This document shows positions 51,014 through 64,000 of a DNA stretch of 64,000 bases, one piece after another. Location: assembly GCF_000189635.1 (NCBI RefSeq), contig NW_002476155.1:434001-498000 (forward strand), read 5' to 3'. The notes beneath the pieces are model-generated. The model was not told the DNA's origin and did no database searches. It saw nothing but the letters and a program-made list of their open reading frames with translations. This DNA comes from Tetrahymena thermophila SB210 (Eukaryota; Ciliophora; Oligohymenophorea; Hymenostomatida; Tetrahymenidae). Made by a program: the position numbers and the translations under genes. How positions within the stretch are numbered: the stretch's first letter is position 1; every line of letters begins with the position of its first letter.

Positions 51014-53119
51014 AAAAATAAATACTTGAAAATTAATTAAAGATATATATTAAGTAAGCCTTTTAATTAATTTAAAAACCAAATCCAAGTGAAAAGTTTA
51101 TTATCAATTTCTAATTAATGAAGCTAACATATATTATTAACAATAAATATTTTCAAATTTACAAATAAACAATTATTTCAAATTAAAACAATCATCACAA
51201 ATTTATTTGAGGAAGAAAAAAACTAGAAGAATAGATTAGATAAATAGATAGTTAAATATAGTTATGTAAGCTAAAGTAATAACTAACTTTTTATTTATTT
51301 ATTTATTAATAAAACTTTTAAAATTTTTATAAAAATTTCTAATTAAATTTGACAGACGCACTAAACTAGATATTAAATAGAGAGCTAGCTTTCTTAATAG
51401 ATTATGCTCTTCTACCTATTTAAATATAAAATAAAATTCATATTAAATTATTCTATTTAATTATTATATCTACAATTATATGTAAAAATACTTCTTATTC
51501 ATAATATTTACTACATTAGATTTTCAATTCTAAAATCGTTTTAAAAAGTTTAAAAATATTATTTATAAATTTATTAATTTTTTTCATATTAAATAAAAAG
51601 CTTCTAATTCTTTTAATATACTTCATTTATTTTTAATTCTAAAATAATTTTAATAAGTTTAAAAATCCTATTAATTTTTAAAAAATATTATCATAATATA
51701 CATCTTCTTACTAATTCATTTTATATTATGTTAGATTTTAAATTCTAAAATCATTTTAGTAAGTTTAAAAATCTTATTAAATATTTAAAAAAATATATAT
51801 TATCATAGTTAATATCCAATTTCATTTAAAATTAAATTATTTTATTAAATTAAAATATCTAAACTGAAATTTAAAAACTTCTTTTTCATATTTTTTACTA
51901 CATCCTATTTTAGTTATTTTACAGCTTTTATCTAATAGAGAAAAAATTTATCATAGATTATATCCATCTTCATTTGCAAGCATAAAATAAAATTGAAATA
52001 AAATTATTCAATTAATTACAATATTTCATTATATAAAGAGCTTCTTATTTGTATTATTTACGGCATTCTATTTTAATTTCTAAAATAATTTTAATTACTT
52101 TACAATTTTTATTTATTAATAAAAAAACTTAGATTATTTTCGAGTTATTAAATAATCTTTTGCTACAAGTTTCTGAATTAAAGTTTAATATTAGCTTTTT
52201 TTGATAGATTTTATTTTTTTTAAGTACAGTATGTTTAACTTGATTAAAAATGTATAAGAAATATTTTATTTAGATTAAAAATGTTGAATTAGAATAAATT
52301 ATTAAATAATTTATGTTTGAAAATAAAAATGCTTTATTTCACTTTTGATATGATTTTTAATAAAAGTAAAATTTACCTTTTTTGAAAGTATTTTTTTAAG
52401 ATTTTGAAATCAACATAAATTCTACATTTACTTTTGAATGGTGTAAATTATTGAATAATATAAATAACACTATTTATGTATGTTTAAGTATTAACGAGTT
52501 TTATAATTACTAAAAGAGGAGAAGTATTTATAATATTAGGTTTGAATACATTAAATTCAGATATTTAAAAAATTCAAATTAAAAATTAAAAAACACAAAA
52601 TTTAAGTAAATTGTGTTTAAAGATTTATATTCAAGTTGGAAAGAGATCTAATCAGAACTACTAATTAAATTATATATAATACATATGAAAAGCTTAATCA
52701 AACGAGATATTAATCGAAACTATTTATATTACAATATTGAAAATTTAATTATTTATATTTAAAAAGACACCTCAGACTAAATAATCAAATATCTGAATTA
52801 TATTCATAAATCTCTAGTGTAGATAGAATAAAAGTATTGAAGATATAAAAGCTTAATATTTATTTTTAAAATATTTATAAGCTTTCATTAATTATTAAAG
52901 TAGAATTTATTATATTTATTATATAACTTATATTTCTGTCTCTTAAATCTCAAAGATATAGATAGATCAATCAGTCTATAGTTTTAACCTAAACATCTAT
53001 CTCATAAATAATTATATAAATTAATTAGTATTTAGAAACACTATCATAAATATTCAAGGAACATTAATAAAGTAGATTGAGTCTAAAAAAATATTTTTCA
53101 AGAGTTTTCAAATATTTAG
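51014..53119. other. AT-rich spacer containing degenerate repeats
   Basis: Two kilobases between two plus-strand genes. The left half holds the about 110-bp repeats listed separately. The right half is the 5' flank of the kinesin gene, with no gene seen. Confidence 0.55.
51528..52130. repeat. Degenerate tandem repeats of about 110 bp
   Basis: A core TTCTAAAATCATTTTA-like motif followed by AAGTTTAAAAAT recurs at 51528, 51637, 51743 and 52078 (spacings 109, 106 and 335, about three periods). Related CTTCTTATT and TACATT elements lie between the cores. A weaker copy is visible near 51895. Copies are diverged and AT-rich. Confidence 0.6.
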
Positions 53120-56100
53120 ATGAATTAAGCATCAGATAGAAGAAGTGAAGCTTCAGATTAATACGCTGTTGCTTCAGCCAAAAATAGTTTATCAAACACA
53201 TAATCATCTAACTAAAATAATAATGCAAGTAAAATTTTTATTTAGTAAAGCTTTTTAATAATTCTCATTACTATAAAAAGGTTAAAATAATGAAAGGAAA
53301 AATGATTGCAGGGTTTAGGTTGCAGTAAGAGTAAGACCTTTTATAAATAAAGAGCTAGTTGATTGTGAAAGCTCTTGTGTTAAAACACAATCTAATAAAA
53401 TTATAATAGGTGGAGATAAGGATTTTGAGTTTGATAAAGTTATAGACTAAGAAGCGTCTTAGGAAGAGGTATATCAATGGTGTGTCAAAGATTTGCTCAA
53501 TAAATCTTTTGAGGGTTATAACGCCACGGTATTAGCTTATGGATAAACTGGATCAGGTAAAACTTTTACAATGGGAACATCAAATACTAGCCTAAACGAT
53601 GCATAAGAAATGGGTATAATTCCAAGAGTAATTAGAGAAATATTTAGCATTAGAAGGGAGAAAGAAAAATCTGTAGAAATGCTTTTAAAAATTAGCTATT
53701 TTGAGATATATAATGATAATATTATTGATTTGCTTGATCCTAATGCTATATCTGGTACTAATAATGCTGCTGCATCAAAAAAGGGAAAGTCAAATGCAAA
53801 TGCAAATAATATATTTATTAGGGAAGAGCTTGATGGTAGCATTAATTTATATGGAATAACCGAAGAGAAGGTAAATTCTCCTGAAGAAATGCTTGCAGCA
53901 TTAGAAAGGGGAGGTTTATGCAGGTCTACTAGTGCTACTCTCATGAATTAAACAAGCTCTAGATCTCATGCGGTTTTTACAATATTTTTAGAATAGCATT
54001 GTATCGATGATTTATATCAAAATTAAGATTAAAATGCTATGATTCCTGAAGATGCAGATGGGTAAAAAACAGTAGAGAACATTATTAATGAGGGATTTAA
54101 AACAAGTAAGTTTCATTTTGTTGATTTAGCAGGAAGTGAACGTATAAAGAAAACAGGTGCTGTTGGTAATACTATGAAGGAAGGAATAAACATTAATATG
54201 GGTCTTCTTTCTCTTGGTAATGTTATATCAGCTCTCACAGAACCATAAAAGCCTGGAGCTGCAAAAAAGCATATTCCTTATAGAGATTCAAAGCTAACTC
54301 GTATCCTTTAAGATAGTTTAGGTGGAAATAGTAATACACTTATGATTGCTTGTGTAAGTCCTGCAGAAAGCAACTTTGAAGAGAGTCTTAACACTTTGAA
54401 GTATGCCAGTAGGGCAAGAAGAATAAAAAATAAACCAATTGTAAATAGGGATCCACAAAGTGCTTTAATAAGCTCCCTTAAATAGCAAATATAAGAGGCT
54501 CATTTGGAAATAGCAAAGTATAGATAATTGCTAGTTACAAATAATGTAAAAATACCAGATGGCATGATGGGTTTTGGATTAAATGCATTACAAAATGTTG
54601 AAGATGGTGGCCAAAAAAGAAAATTGACATAGGACCTCATGATGCTAAAACAAAATAATAATGTTGGGGGAGCAATTCTTTCAATAGGGATCGGTAATGA
54701 AGCTGATATAGAAGAAATAAAGCAATTGCGTTTAAATTAAGTAAAGTTAGAGAAAAAAGTAAAAGAGCTGTAAGCTGAAAATAGCCAATTGAAATCGCAT
54801 ACTTAAAAAGGAGAGATAGAGGTTTATACAATTTAAAAGCAAAAGGATGAATATAGATTAAAATTAGAAAAAATCTTACAAATAGCAAAAGAAAAAGGGT
54901 TATTACATTAAGCAAGTTCAAATAGTATGGATGTTGAAGGAGAGGATCAAAAATAGCATATTTTTATTAATCAAAATGGTGAACTTGAGTTGGGCTAAGA
55001 GTAGCAAAACTTATTCGATGAGTATAATGAAAACATACAAAAGCTAAAAAAAGACCTTTTAAAAAAAGATCAAGAAAAAGGAGAGATGCAATTTGAATTT
55101 GAAGAGTCGATGAGAGCTTCAATTAGAGATTAATAAATATTGTGTGAAAAAGAAAAAAAGATAATTACCTTGAATAGAAACTTGAAAACAAAAGAGAATG
55201 AAATTAAAAAGCTTATGAAAGAGTTGCAAAACTTAAAAAAAGAAAATGCAGATTTATTAAAAAATGCAAATGTAAAGTTAACAGCAGCAGATATGGAAAA
55301 TATTCAAGATACTAGTATAATGTAAGAAGAGCAAGAAGAAGAGTTTAATGATGAAGGAGAAGGTTTGGATTAAATATCTATGGATCCTGAGTATGTTTAA
55401 ATGGAAAGTTAGTTAAAATTAGAAGAAAACTAAAATAAGCTAAAGCTCTCAAAAGTTGATGGATCTATTTAAGAAAAAAGCGAAGATCTACGCAGATTAA
55501 ACTAAAATTAATTAGAGCTCTAAAAGTAGCTTCTAGAGAAAATGAAAGAACAATACCATTAAAAAATTATTCATCTTGAAACTGACATGAAAAAAATAGA
55601 AAATTAAAGAGATGAGGCTCTTTAAAAGTTATCTAATAATAACTCTAAGGAAGCTATTGCTGAGAAATAAAGAGTTATTGAAAATTTCAAGTAAAAAGTA
55701 GTAGACATGCAATCTAATCTCAATGAATACAAAAGAAAAGCAAAGGAGTAGGAGACACTCTAAAAAACTGTGTAGGCTTAAGAAAGACAAATACAATAAC
55801 TTGGAGTAGAAATAAATAAATTTAAGCAATTAAAGACTAACCTTTATAAAGAACTTAAAAAGAATAATGAAGAATTTGAAAAATTCAAACAGAAAAAATA
55901 TAAGGATTTAATGGATGAAAAAAAAAAGAATATTGAAAAGGAAAAGCAAATATTTAAGTTATAAAATTAGACAAAAAAGTAAGAGCGTCTTTTACAGAAG
56001 AAGTAAGAAGAATACAATAAAATGATTAGGTCACGAGATTTAATTAAGAAAATTATCTCTTCAAAGAGCACTAATTAGCTTAGAGGAAAAATTGCTTCTC

Positions 56101-59100
56101 AGCGTTATAAGCGTAAATAGAAAACAGAATTACAATTTGGTATGTCTGAAGACCAAAATGTAACTTTAAATACGAGCATAAACGCTTTTACAAACTAGTC
56201 ATTTGCAGAAAGTAGCTCTGATGACCTTGAAGAAATTCTTGATAAGTGTCTATGCAAATTAATAGAATCAATAGAAATAGAAATGAATATTGAAAAAGTA
56301 GAGGAGGAGTTAAAAACAACTTCACAAGAGCAAGAAGAAGCTTAATAAAAGTATATTGAGTTTAAGCTAAATCTTGAAAAAAAAGAGAAAGCAATTAATG
56401 AAAAATAAGCTGGCAATAAAAATAAAGATGAGAGTTTATTTGGTGATGATATGATTGAGTAACAACAGCATTAAATAGATTAGTAGAAAATGGAATTAGA
56501 AGAGATTTAGAGCAGACTTGATAGTTTAGAAGCCAAATACGAATTTACAAAGGAGAAGCTAAACAAACTAATCAACGATAAGCGTTCAAGCAGTTTTGAA
56601 ACTTTGTAAAATGAACTTCTAACATCACAGAAATATAACAATATCCAAACTCAAAAAATTCTTTTTAAATATTTAATTGAAAAATTTGGATCGAGCAGTA
56701 ATGAGATACTTCGCAACCAGGATAAAATAGAAAACCTCAAGCTTTAAATAGCAGATTTATAGTAATATGTTAAGATGCTATAAAATCAAAAAGACATATG
56801 CTAAATTTAGCTATAATAACAAATTGATAGTTTACAGAATTAGCTATAAGCAGCACAGACGCTTTAGTCTCAGTCTTAGCCTTGTCCTTCAGATTCTGAT
56901 TCTGAAATTAACTAAACCTAAGATGAACAGAGCTTTGGGTATATGTAAGTAAATTAGATAGGAGATGATGGAAACCGCAGATTTAATAAAAATAAAGGGT
57001 CTCCTCCAAAATAGATATCTAGTAATAGATATAAAATGATGAGACAGCAATATTAAGCAGAGTAATCTCCATTTAAAAAAGACAATAAAAACCAAGAAGA
57101 TACGGTTAAACTTTAATAGAAGTAAATTAATGATCTAACCAGGTAACTCAAGCAACATGAATTAAGAGTAAAAACATTACAAAATAGGAATGATACTTTA
57201 CAGTAAAAGTATGATGATCTTAAGAAAGCTAACTGCAAGGATAAGTTTATTGGCATAAATAAGTAATATATAGAAGAAGAATAAAGCAGCTAGCAATAGT
57301 AAATTCAAGCAGTTGGTGTTGTCACAAATCACACTTCTTAGACGTAGAATGCAACATAAATTTAAGCTTAAAACTAACAACCAAACTTGAATTTACCTGG
57401 ATTATAGCAAAATTAGAGCATAAATAAAAACATTAAGGAAATAGCAAGCATATAGTCTTTGAAAGATAGAAGAAAGGAAATAAAAGGGAAAGTTAATACA
57501 AATGAAGGAACCCCATAAAATAATAACAATAATAGTACGAGCACTCCCGTACAAAATACACCATAATCATAGCATATAAATTCTCTGTAAAATTTGTCAG
57601 CCTAATCAAACTAATAGGAATAGCATTCATTTAGCGAAAACAGAGAAGACAGAAACATACAATTTTAAATACTTGATAAAGTTACAAATAATGATACTCA
57701 TATTAGTTTATTTGCTAGCAAAACCAAAGCTCATTCTCTAGCTTAGAAGAGAAATATAATTCAAGAAGCTCGCCTATAACAAAATTCTTTAGCTTAGCAA
57801 CAGCAACAATAGTAGCAGTAAGCATTATAGCAATTGCAAATTTTAAATACAAATGGTTCTTCAGATTTTGGAGTAAGAGGAAGACTTTCCTAAGGAAATC
57901 CATCAAGACAAGAAACTTAGATGCCTAATTTCAATAATTTAACTCTAGAAATAGAATAATAATAATAATAATAATAAAATAAAAATATAGATACCATTTT
58001 GAATACCTCAAGTGACAATACAAGTTCCTATCACAATTCTTTAGGATTCAGCTTAGGCAGTCCTCTTAAAGTTCCAGAATAAGCAAACACAAACAATGTT
58101 TCTTTAGCAGAGTCAGAAGATTTAACATCGTTACATTAGTAATAAGCTTCATATAATAATAACAATATTAATAAAATAGTAAATGAAATGAATCAACAAG
58201 GTCAAGCAACAAACAATATTTTCAACAATTCAGGTTAGATCTTTTCTTTTGCAAACGACTTAAGCACTTCATTAAATTAAGCTAACCAGATAAATAGCTA
58301 AAATAATTTCAATAATAGCCTGTCATTACAAGGCTAAAATGGAAGTGGATTAAGAAATTCAGTTGAAAGCAATAATGGATTAGCTTCTCCTGGCGATGAA
58401 ACTCCGTTTTCTTGTAAATATGAGTGTTTAGCAAAAATCAATGATGCTCATACAGGTTAAGTATTTTGTGTAGAAAGTCATGAAAACTTTTTATTTTCAA
58501 CCTCTGTAAAATCCCTTAAAATATGGGACTTAGAAACACTAAAATGTGTAAGTGACATACAAGCCCATAACCATTTTGTGAAAGGTTTGGCAATTTTAGA
58601 ATAAGAAAAATGGATTGCTACTGCTTGTGATAAATATATCAATATATGGGATATGATAAGTATGTAAAAAGTATGTACTCTAACTGGACACAATGTAGAT
58701 ATCAAGCAACTTTATGTAGATTAAAACCATATTTTGTATTCTGCAGGTAAAGGCTTAAATAATTTTGGTGCACTTGTAACTTGGGATATCAGAAAATAGT
58801 AAGTTATAGATGAAAGAGAAAAGAATCAAGATATATTTTCAGTTCTACCCTACAATAATATAATCTATTATGCAAGCAGAGATCACTATGTTAGAAGAAT
58901 CAACATGGAAACAAATTAATCCATAGATCCATTTAAGCCTCCTCATTACGATGCAGTTACTTCTTTGGCCATACTGAATGGTTATCTTGTAAGTGGGTCT
59001 AAGGACCATAATTTAAAACTATGGAATACAAATCCTTCAAATATTAGCTTTAAGTAATAGACACACTACTCAAACGAATAAGTTATCTGTTTAGAGTCAA

Positions 59101-59438
59101 ACAAAGATAATAACCTATTATACGTTGGTCAAAAAGATGGTAAAATAAAGGTTGTGACAACTTAAAACAATAGGTTTAGAGATATTAGTGATATTAACAA
59201 TGGACTACAGTCAGTAAATTGCATAACAAAAGTATAAAGTACAAGTGCTGAAAATGTTTTTGCTTGTGGAAGTGCTGATAAAGTAATAAAAATTTGGAAA
59301 CCTACATCTGAGTCATAATACAACTTAGCTCAGCTCAAAAATATGTGTAGCAATGAATTATTGAATGCAAATAATTAACTGACTCCTTTTTAGACATTCT
59401 AGAGTGAATCAGCAAATGATATTATAGAGTCTGAATGA
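53120..59438 (+). CDS. Kinesin with C-terminal WD40 repeats (KIF21-like architecture)
   Basis: Exon 1 is 53120-53228 and exon 2 is 53281-59438. The total is 6,267 nt, or 2,088 residues, ending at TGA 59436-59438. The motor domain (about residues 45-420) is N-terminal, with P-loop [14 protein letters not shown] (about 121-134), switch [12 protein letters not shown], switch [15 protein letters not shown] and [17 protein letters not shown] long coiled coil follows to about 1200, then an Asn/Gln/Ser-rich linker with TAA-encoded glutamine runs. WD40 repeats fill about residues 1745-2050 ([42 protein letters not shown]). Motor, coil, WD40 is the KIF21A/B order. Those are plus-end kinesins that restrain microtubule growth, sometimes in cilia. 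At 2,088 residues it is longer than animal KIF21 (about 1,650). Standard-code ORFs within 53610-58705 are fragments or shadows. Confidence 0.95.
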
Positions 59439-61174
59439 TAAAACTTAATTTAACAAATAGATGGAAAAGCAAATGATCAAATGAACTAATTTTATTTAAT
59501 TAAATGCAAATATAAAAAATGAATATATTATATAATTAAAAATAGGTTTCTTAGTAATTATTTATTTTTATTTCTTTCTTTTTTGTTTTTTTGGTTTTTT
59601 TCAATATCAAAATATGCTTACTACTTTGATTTTAGAAAACCAGTAGGATTTACCTCTTTTTTTATTTAGTGGTTTAATAAATTTGAATTTCTAGCTTGCA
59701 AATAAATTTTAAATAAATTAAATAAGAAAGCTTTAATCTTACATTTAGAACTGTAATTCTGCAAACTATTACAAATTTTTATGGAAATAAATTTCTATCA
59801 TATTTTATATCGAAATTCATTTTTATGTTTTAAGCCTTACTGGGCTACGAATACAATTTATGGATTTACAATAAATTACCAAAAATATTTCTGTTAGTAA
59901 TATTAAAAAAGTATATTAGTAAAGTTAATATAAAAAATTAATCCATTCAAAAAAATAAGTTGTTTTTTAATAATCTTTGTTTTGAAAATTAATCAAGATT
60001 AAAAAAAATAAAAAGTTATCAAAGTATATAGAAAAGTAATATGCAAATATTTTCACCTTAAATTTTCATTAATTTAGACTATTCTAGATAGTTTTTAAAA
60101 ATCTTTTCATTAAGCTTAAGGCTAATTTTTGAGAAAAAGCATTTTTGGTAAATTAATGAGAAAAAAGGAATAAATACACTTTTAATGACCTAAATTTTGA
60201 TATTTCCTATTCTAATTGAAAAAATTGTATATTTTATTTAGTTCATGCATTTCAACATTTATTTTAAAAGGGTTATTTTTTTTATTTAGTGTAAACTATC
60301 TTTATTCAAGTTTTAAAATTAAAAGCAAGTCAGTATAAATCAATTTGTTACATTTAGTTAATTAGTTTGAGTTGAGTATATTATTTGGCTATTCAAGTAG
60401 TTTTATTCTTCTTGATAAATTAACTGATTATGGTTCAATTTGTTAAATTTTAAATTATTTAAAAATCAGTAGAAATTTATTTTGAATCAGTAAATAGATA
60501 GAAACTGAAAATTTATTATTTATAATTATAACAGCTATCAAAGAAAATTTTTTAATTTTAACAAAAATAAATAAATAAATATTTAAAATATTGAGATAAT
60601 TTCCATTAATACAAAAAAATTTGATAAATGCTTGTGAATACTTTGAATTAAATAATAATTATTATGAGTTTTAACCATTAATTATTTTTTGCAATCAAAC
60701 TATTTAATATTTTGTTAATAATTTTTCAGAATTTAGTATATTAATAAATCTTCAATTTTATATTAAATGAAATTTGTTAGTAAATTCTTTTTTTTCAAAT
60801 TAGAGTGATTTCAAGAAAGAAGATATTAAGATAAATAGCTAGTAGCTGACTATCTTTAAATAAATTATTATTTTGAAAAATATTTGAAAATGTACTGATT
60901 TCTAAAGCATGAATTTTATATTATTTTTTTAAAAAAGGTCTTGTTATCTATTTTAGTAAATTTTATAAGGTTGTTAATATTTTGTTTAAGATATGGTAAG
61001 AATAAAGTAGTAATATAAAAGATGTAATTACAAAATACTGATTTTTTAATCAAAATCAAAATAATTTTATCTATTGTAATTATAATAAGTAAAATAAGTA
61101 TATATAATATCAGAAAAAGTTTGAATTTTGATTAAATTCAAGAAGATGAAGTTTTGTATGATGATTGGTGATAC
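59439..61174. other. Convergent AT-rich spacer
   Basis: 3' flanks of the kinesin gene (+) and the next gene (-). No gene or structured repeat was seen. Confidence 0.5.
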
Positions 61175-62941
61175 TCATTATTATTATTATTGTTATTATT
61201 ATTATTATTATGAATAGAATTTATTAATGAATTATTCAGCTTCGATTGTGTAATGAAAGTCATCTAACTTAAATTTTTCAATGACTGCTTATGGAGTCAG
61301 ATACCTTTAGCGATGAACACTATCAATTAATTTTTAATTTCCTTCTAATAATCTCACTTCTAAGAAATCACTAAGTACGTGGCCAGGTATAATTTCAAAG
61401 GGTTAGAGATTAATACGCTTTATTGTTGTTGTAAGTGGGATTTCAAAATCATCGTAAGTTACCATGCTCATGGTAAAAGATGTGCCACCTTCAAATATCA
61501 CACGAGATAAATCTATGATTCCCTTAGCATCCATATAGTGAGGTAGTCCCCAACGAGACATAAATTAGCTCATGATATCAAGATTTTGAGATCCTATAAA
61601 TAAATTACAGAAGGAAGTATTGCCTCCTACAAAATGCTATTTAACTGTTAAAGTATAAGGATCTACTTTCTTGTAATGCAGAGCAATAACTTTGTTTTAA
61701 TCTAACTTATTTATAATGTCAAAAGCTTTTTTTAAAGAGAGTTAGTGGTTTTATGCCACAACTTCACGAATTTTTTATTCATCATTATTGTAGTGATTAA
61801 GCACCTTGTTTTTAAATTCTTGTTATCCACTTAGCTAAACAGAATATTTTTTAGATAAAAATTCTGAAATAAGTCTTGCTTCGTATGTGTTTAATCTATC
61901 AAGCATATGGACAGCAGCATTTACATCAGTTGTTCCATTATAAGTATCATCCAGCTAAGCGAGGCAATAATTATTTCCCTTAAATACTTGCACAGGAGGC
62001 CTAAAGTAATTTATAGGACAACAAGAAGTTTTAATCTTTTCTATGTCAAGATCTGTAAATACATCTTTACAAACGCACATATCACCATAGAATAAGAAAT
62101 TGAATTATTCATCTATCAGCTTGTATAGGCTCTATTTGTATTCAGCTTTTTGTTGAATGCGGATAGGCTTGAATTTCCTCTTTTACTTTAGTACACTTAA
62201 GGCTTCTTCTTCACTTTTTTTCTTTTCTTCATTTTTTCTTCTCTTTTCTAAAATGTATTATTTTTTCTTGTTTTCATATTCCTTTTTATTCAAATAGTGG
62301 AAGTTATCTGAAACGGGTTCATCCTCTTCGAAGATATTGTTTGATAGTCCCTCTTTTTTATTCTTTTACTTCAATTTTTCAAAGTAAATATATAAAGAAT
62401 TATATTGAGTTTCTATAAAATTTTGATTGTCATCTTTTTTTTCTTCAATTTTCTTTCTTTTAATTATAAATGGCTGCACAATACATTAATCTGCATCAGA
62501 TTTCGTGATCAATCCATTTTAAAATCCATATTTTTAAGTGCTAGCTTACTTTTATTATTATAATTATTATTATTATTATTATTCGACAAATTTAGCATCA
62601 AACAAAAATCGATTATCTTCCGAATAATTTTAAGCAGAGTAAGACACTTCAAATGATTTATCTTCTAAATAGGGAGAAGAGACAAAATGTTACACTATTT
62701 CTTGATTAGAATAACCCTCAGTTTCGTTGGAATTAAATATATTTTCTGCGCTGTTATTTTGTTAATTTAAAGAAATTGAGTTATTAATGTATGAGTGGTA
62801 GTCAAAACCAGTGCAATCATCTAGTTTTTCGTAAAACAAACTAAAACATTCTTTTGAGGAATGATCCATTAATTCGTTATTATTTAAATCAGGAGAAGAT
62901 GATTCTTCATCATTTAAAAATGATTTGGATTAACTGTTCAT
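61175..62941 (-). CDS. Conserved hypothetical protein, family member 2 (paralog at 25236-26537)
   Basis: A single-exon frame of 588 residues, ATG 62939-62941 to TGA 61175-61177. The N-terminal about 160 residues are acidic and disordered and include a run of glutamines encoded by repeated TAA (near 62555-62585). A Lys/Arg/Glu-rich helical stretch (KKEYENKKKQYILEKRRK) follows at about 225-245. The conserved core shared with the gene at 25236-26537 spans about residues 270-570 (YGDMCVCKDVF, HYKKVDPYTLTVKQHF, RWGLPHYMDAKGIIDL, TIKRINLQPFEIIPGH). The protein ends in a second TAA-encoded polyglutamine run just before TGA. The basic helix and acidic N-terminus would suit a nuclear protein, but that is inference. 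The standard-code plus-strand ORF at 61907-62095 is a shadow. Confidence 0.88.
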
Positions 62942-63099
62942 TTTATTTAACTTATACTTAGCAGTTATTTAACAAGTATTTTTTATATATGCTTTAGACC
63001 AGAAACTTTTTTATAATTTAGACTGTTTTTTAATTACTTTTTTTTTGTTAAAATCTTAATTTTGCAGAAGGTATGTAAAATATTTAGATTCAATATAGA

Positions 63100-63409
63100 A
63101 TGTTTTGGGACTATCAAGACTATAAGGATTTTGAATATTAAAGTAATTTGTAAATCAAAAATTTTGTTACTTGTTTTTATATTGGATGAGATATATTAAA
63201 AATACAAACTAAATTTATTGAAATTACGCAGCAGGGTAATAATGAGGATTAATCTTTCTAAAGAAAGAGAGACAGATTACTATAATTTGAATACTTTTTT
63301 TAAAAATTTTGCATCTCATATTTTTGATGAATTTGAACAAAATCAACCTAATTTTGATTTAAAATTCTTTATATTTTCTATAAAAGTTCTATTCAAAACT
63401 ATTGCATGA
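63100..63409 (+). CDS. Possible small hypothetical protein, two exons
   Basis: Exons 63100-63149 and 63232-63409 give 75 residues (MFWDYQDYKDFEYQSNF, then NLSKERETDYYNLNTFF...), with GTAAAT as donor and ACGCAG as acceptor, ending in TGA at 63407-63409. Frame closure and the acidic/aromatic composition are the only support. No family was recognised. It is divergently placed from the gene at 61175-62941. Confidence 0.3.
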
Positions 63410-64000
63410 TCCACAATTATCTTTACATTTACTCCTAACGCTCATTTGTTCATTACTAACACTCAAGTTAAATTCATTTACCATAATTTACTAGGACATT
63501 TTTACAGAAAAATGAAATAAACACTAAAATAAAAATTATTAATTCTGTTATTTTAACTTATTCTGAAGAATCTTTAATTTATAAACAATATAAATAACTG
63601 AATAACTATAAAAAAATATTCACAAAATAGCAAAGATGACAAACTAAAGGTTGACGTACTTTAATTTTGATTTATATTTTAGATAATTGTTTGTTTATCT
63701 ATTTAATATTACTATAAAAGATATAAAAATATTTATTATTTGATTCTTTATTTTCATTAATTGTCTTTATCGATTCTGATTATTTATGACCCTTATCAGG
63801 CAATTAGTTACCTAATCTGAAAAATATAATAAATCATGGTAAAATTTTTCTTCTCGTTCTAGACCTTTAATAAATAAGTGAATAAGTTTAAAGCTCTATT
63901 AGCTTTGATTAATTTATTATTACTTTTTGTTACTTTGTTACTTGTGTAGCATACTTAACTTCTAATTTTTAATGTTTTTTTGGTATGATAAAAGCAAGAA
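63410..64000. other. AT-rich spacer to the window end
   Basis: No coding frame, RNA gene or repeat was supported in the last 590 bases. Confidence 0.5.

Overview
The window reads as macronuclear-type DNA of a Tetrahymena-like ciliate. It is very AT-rich. Long coding frames appear only when TAA and TAG are read as glutamine and TGA is the only stop (ciliate nuclear code, table 6). Genes are broken by short GT..AG introns of about 50 to 310 bp and separated by AT-rich spacers. Standard-code ORFs are therefore mostly fragments or shadows, and all gene models here were re-read under code 6. For most spliced genes the summed exon lengths came out as an exact multiple of three, which is an internal check on the junctions.

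Left third (1-20.4 kb, all on the minus strand): the 3'-truncated start of an Asn/Ser-rich protein; a predicted papain-fold cysteine peptidase; a five-exon four-span membrane protein; a four-exon RING-H2 ubiquitin ligase; and one giant gene (about 9.36-20.4 kb, about 3,250 residues). The giant product has a signal peptide, WD40-like propeller blades, a right-handed beta-helix-like region, Cys-rich repeats, several membrane spans and a cytosolic tail.

Middle (22-35 kb): a mitochondrial carrier (+), a member of an unrecognised two-gene family (-), a secreted Notum-like/pectinacetylesterase-fold hydrolase (-), an ERK-type MAP kinase with a TEY loop and a Gln-rich N-terminus (+), and two small spliced hypothetical genes (-).

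35.5-46.7 kb (+): a tandem array of three roughly 4-kb units. Each unit carries an A gene (soluble protein with an N-myristoylation-type start) followed by a B gene (polytopic membrane protein with one intron). Decay is mosaic: A is broken in unit 1, B is broken in unit 3, and only unit 2 keeps both. No known family was recognised for either protein. This is the best candidate here for an undescribed system.

Right third (47-64 kb): a spliced hypothetical gene, a membrane-anchored RING ligase with a long Asn/Gln-rich tail, a block of degenerate repeats of about 110 bp, a 2,088-residue kinesin with C-terminal WD40 repeats (KIF21-like architecture), and the second member of the family seen at 25-26.5 kb. 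No rRNA, tRNA, CRISPR array, telomere or chromosome breakage site was seen.
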